DNA of 53,772 bases from Fusobacteriaceae bacterium (GTDB lineage: Bacteria > Fusobacteriota > Fusobacteriia > Fusobacteriales > Fusobacteriaceae). A model generated the notes under the pieces. The model was not told the DNA's origin, searched no databases, and saw only the letters and a list, made by a program, of their open reading frames with translations. Below, piece by piece: positions 52,338 through 53,772 of this stretch. Made by a program: the position numbers and the translations under genes. The DNA lies in NCBI GenBank assembly GCA_031272775.1, contig JAISTB010000028.1, forward strand, positions 1-53,772. Direction: 5' to 3'. Positions within the stretch are counted from its first letter, which is position 1. Each line of letters opens with the position of its first letter.

Positions 52338-52996
52338 AATAAGACTCCTTTGATATACATGAAAGCAACTAAAATAGATATGAACAAATTAACTACCACT
52401 AATACCAGCATGACTGCATATTTAGTTTTTAATTTCCTCATATCCGCATGATAAACTTTCGGAAAATCGACAACAATTGTATTCCAAGCTTTGTCCTGTT
52501 TTTCAGCGATTTCATTTTGCTGTAAACCTATATTATCTATATCCGAGGTAATAGTTGTCACACCATTTATTATTGCTTTATGATTATCTTTGACCAACTG
52601 CAACAGCAATTTGATGTTTTCGTCTTGCTGTCTAATCGAATTCCGATTTTGAGACTGGACGTCCTTAACAACCTCAACAAAATTTGACACCGTTGTACAG
52701 GAAGCTGATAATATGGCTGCTGTATTTTGTGCATCATTCCTCAATTTTTCGGCAGTATGATTTGCCAGAACTATATCTGCTATCAGCTTGTCCATTTTCT
52801 CGGAAGTAGACTGACTCTCAGAGTAAATTCTCTGTATGAGTTTTTCTACTGCATTAGCATATTTTTCGCTAGCTAGCTGTGATTCTTTTACCCATGTTTG
52901 GATACTGCCAACAATAAGTCGCTCAGATTTTTCAAGTTCTTCTGTCACCGTTGCCAATCTCTCGCCCGTCGACGGCTGATTATCATTTTTACCCAT
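52334..52996 (-). CDS. Coiled-coil protein with C-terminal membrane anchor
   Basis: 220 residues. Long helical region (about 15-170) rich in Gln, Asn, Ser and charged residues with heptad-like spacing (ATVTEELEKSERLIVGSI, EKYANAVEKLIQRIYSES). One hydrophobic helix lies at about 192-217 (YAVMLVLVVVNLFISILVAFMYI) with a short end. There is no signal peptide, so most of it faces the cytoplasm: a tail-anchored filament or receptor. The pattern recalls the coiled-coil of chemoreceptors without HAMP or signalling tip. The start at 52996 follows AAGGAGGAG. It probably holds the cassette at the membrane. Confidence 0.8.
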   Translation of the reverse strand: MGKNDNQPSTGERLATVTEELEKSERLIVGSIQTWVKESQLASEKYANAVEKLIQRIYSESQSTSEKMDKLIADIVLANHTAEKLRNDAQNTAAILSASCTTVSNFVEVVKDVQSQNRNSIRQQDENIKLLLQLVKDNHKAIINGVTTITSDIDNIGLQQNEIAEKQDKAWNTIVVDFPKVYHADMRKLKTKYAVMLVLVVVNLFISILVAFMYIKGVLL

Positions 52997-53040
52997 GCGG
53001 GTCTCCTCCTTGTATATCCACAATTCTTGATGGATTATAT

Positions 53041-53640
53041 CTATTTTGGTCTTATAGACTTGGTAAGCCTTGTTAAAGCCAATTCAGCAATGATGAGCAT
53101 TGTTTCATTATCCTTTAACATCCGATGAATTTCCATTAACCGATTGGGAAGAATGTTCATCGCTTCTTTTGCAAAGAAGTCTTTTGCGCCTTCTGGAGCA
53201 GTTTGTAAAATTGGCAATGAATAAGAAATCAATAGATTTTGATTATGTTCATTAAAATATGTAGGGTCCATCTCAAAAATTCTGCTGAGTTCTCCCCTGT
53301 AGTCAAGATATCGTTCACCATCGAATTGCTTTGCAAGATAATTTATTACTTCCAGTCCTATATTCCCTCGATAAGATTCGCGATATCGGTCGATCAATGC
53401 TGAGAGGGCGACTATTTCATCTTGCGAGCGTAGTTTTTTTTGACTATATGTTCGCTCCTCATTGGTTTCATAATTGTAAAATATGGAAAGCCACGCCTCT
53501 ATATCAGTAGACACAGAAAGTATGCTGTTGATGCGTGCATTGTCTGTCGTGCTCAACCTGAAAAACGAATTAATATATTGTCTAATTTCCTCTTCGCTGG
53601 GGTTTCGCTCACAAAAGCGATACATGTTCACTATAGCCAT
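53041..53640 (-). CDS. Unrecognised helical protein, first gene of the island cassette
   Basis: 199 residues from the ATG at 53640; the frame is open to 53712, but the extra N-terminus (many aromatic and Ile residues) looks non-coding, and an ATG at 53625 is also possible. Composition is helical and mildly acidic with many Asn, Arg and Tyr (NPSEEEIRQYINSFFRLS, ALIDRYRESYRGNIGLEVINYLA, LPNRLMEIHRML). No signal or membrane segment. I do not recognise it. It lies 44 bp before the coiled-coil gene and is probably co-transcribed, but membership in the cassette is by position only. Confidence 0.6.
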   Translation of the reverse strand: MAIVNMYRFCERNPSEEEIRQYINSFFRLSTTDNARINSILSVSTDIEAWLSIFYNYETNEERTYSQKKLRSQDEIVALSALIDRYRESYRGNIGLEVINYLAKQFDGERYLDYRGELSRIFEMDPTYFNEHNQNLLISYSLPILQTAPEGAKDFFAKEAMNILPNRLMEIHRMLKDNETMLIIAELALTRLTKSIRPK

Positions 53641-53698
53641 CCGTCTGCTATAGATATTGATATACCAAATAAACATCGCGTTTTGAATTGATTTGTGG

Positions 53699-53704
53699 TA
53701 TAAT
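53699..53704 (+). promoter_or_regulatory. Extended -10 element at the island edge
   Basis: TGG-TATAAT: perfect -10 (53699-53704) preceded by a TGn extension, with no good -35. The expected start point falls on the ATG at 53711, which would give a leaderless message. Confidence 0.4.
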
Positions 53705-53710
53705 ATAGTC

Positions 53711-53772
53711 ATGGAAAATGAACTTAAGACTAACGCGGTTCGACTGAGCCAAGAACAGCAATACGAGCTTCG
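53711..53772 (+). CDS. Partial gene start at the window edge, possibly IS630-type transposase
   Basis: Twenty codons from the ATG at 53711 are open to the window end. The residues NAVRLSQEQQYELR recall the beginning of IS630/Tc1-mariner transposases (a hydrophobic-R-L-x-x-E-x-x-x-L helix). No ribosome-binding site is visible. It is divergent from the cassette and overlaps the extended frame of the first gene by two bases. Too short to be certain. Confidence 0.3.
   Translation, partial: MENELKTNAVRLSQEQQYEL

Overview
The window looks like a chromosomal segment of a Fusobacteriota-type bacterium with two membranes. The GroEL sequence, the TetR/TolC/MFP/RND efflux block followed by a PG0541-type gene, the type V autotransporter, the YwqK/MORN repeat protein and the DUF4143 ATPase all fit that group as I remember it. 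This is recognition from memory, not a search. Most of the window is clearly GC-rich with NNC/NNG-biased codons, which is unusual because familiar fusobacteria are AT-rich. The last ~5.5 kb (about 48.3-53.8 kb) is visibly AT-richer and reads as an acquired island. No rRNA, tRNA, CRISPR array or complete insertion sequence was seen.

Layout. 0-1.8 kb: two toxin-antitoxin-like modules (an intact HigBA and a broken PIN module) that share the same promoter block and the same 3-prime tail. 1.8-2.5 kb: a gene-free stretch holding a probable free-standing structured RNA with its own promoter and terminator, then the autotransporter promoter. 2.5-6.9 kb: a large autotransporter and a hotdog thioesterase. 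7.0-10.2 kb: a TRAP transporter (DctP and fused DctQM) behind a strong promoter with a FadR-type operator. 10.3-15.3 kb: a tight chain pgm-hemW-yggS-sepF-PP-loop ATPase. 15.4-17.4 kb: groESL under CIRCE. 17.6-19.0 kb: an orphan response regulator and a small exported protein behind a long leader. 19.3-26.7 kb: FadR/GntR regulator, then a tetR-tolC-MFP-RND-PG0541 efflux operon with paired TetR operators. 26.7-29.7 kb: nitrilase, CytX-like permease and lipid kinase. 29.9-30.9 kb: cysteine-synthase-family enzyme. 30.9-34.9 kb: four tandem D-2-hydroxyacid dehydrogenases. 34.9-42.1 kb: a moxR-DUF58-batABCD aerotolerance-type operon with an extreme Gln/Asn/Asp tract in the BatC-like protein. 42.2-48.2 kb: MORN-repeat protein, HAD phosphatase, EF-G-like GTPase, small lipoprotein, DUF4143 ATPase.

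48.3-53.7 kb, minus strand: a compact cassette of six genes. In transcription order these are an unrecognised helical protein, a coiled-coil protein with a C-terminal membrane anchor, a charged coiled-coil protein with an unassigned C-terminal domain, a double zinc-ribbon + FHA protein, a radical SAM activase-like protein, and a ClpB-like AAA+ protein whose N-terminal half looks like a degenerate AAA module without a P-loop. Five of the six are joined by overlaps or short gaps, and the coupling suggests one machine. It combines phosphothreonine recognition, radical chemistry and protein unfolding at the membrane, and is the best candidate here for an undescribed system. A 40-bp tandem repeat array marks its 3-prime border, and a plus-strand gene start that resembles an IS630-type transposase lies at its 5-prime border, where the window ends.
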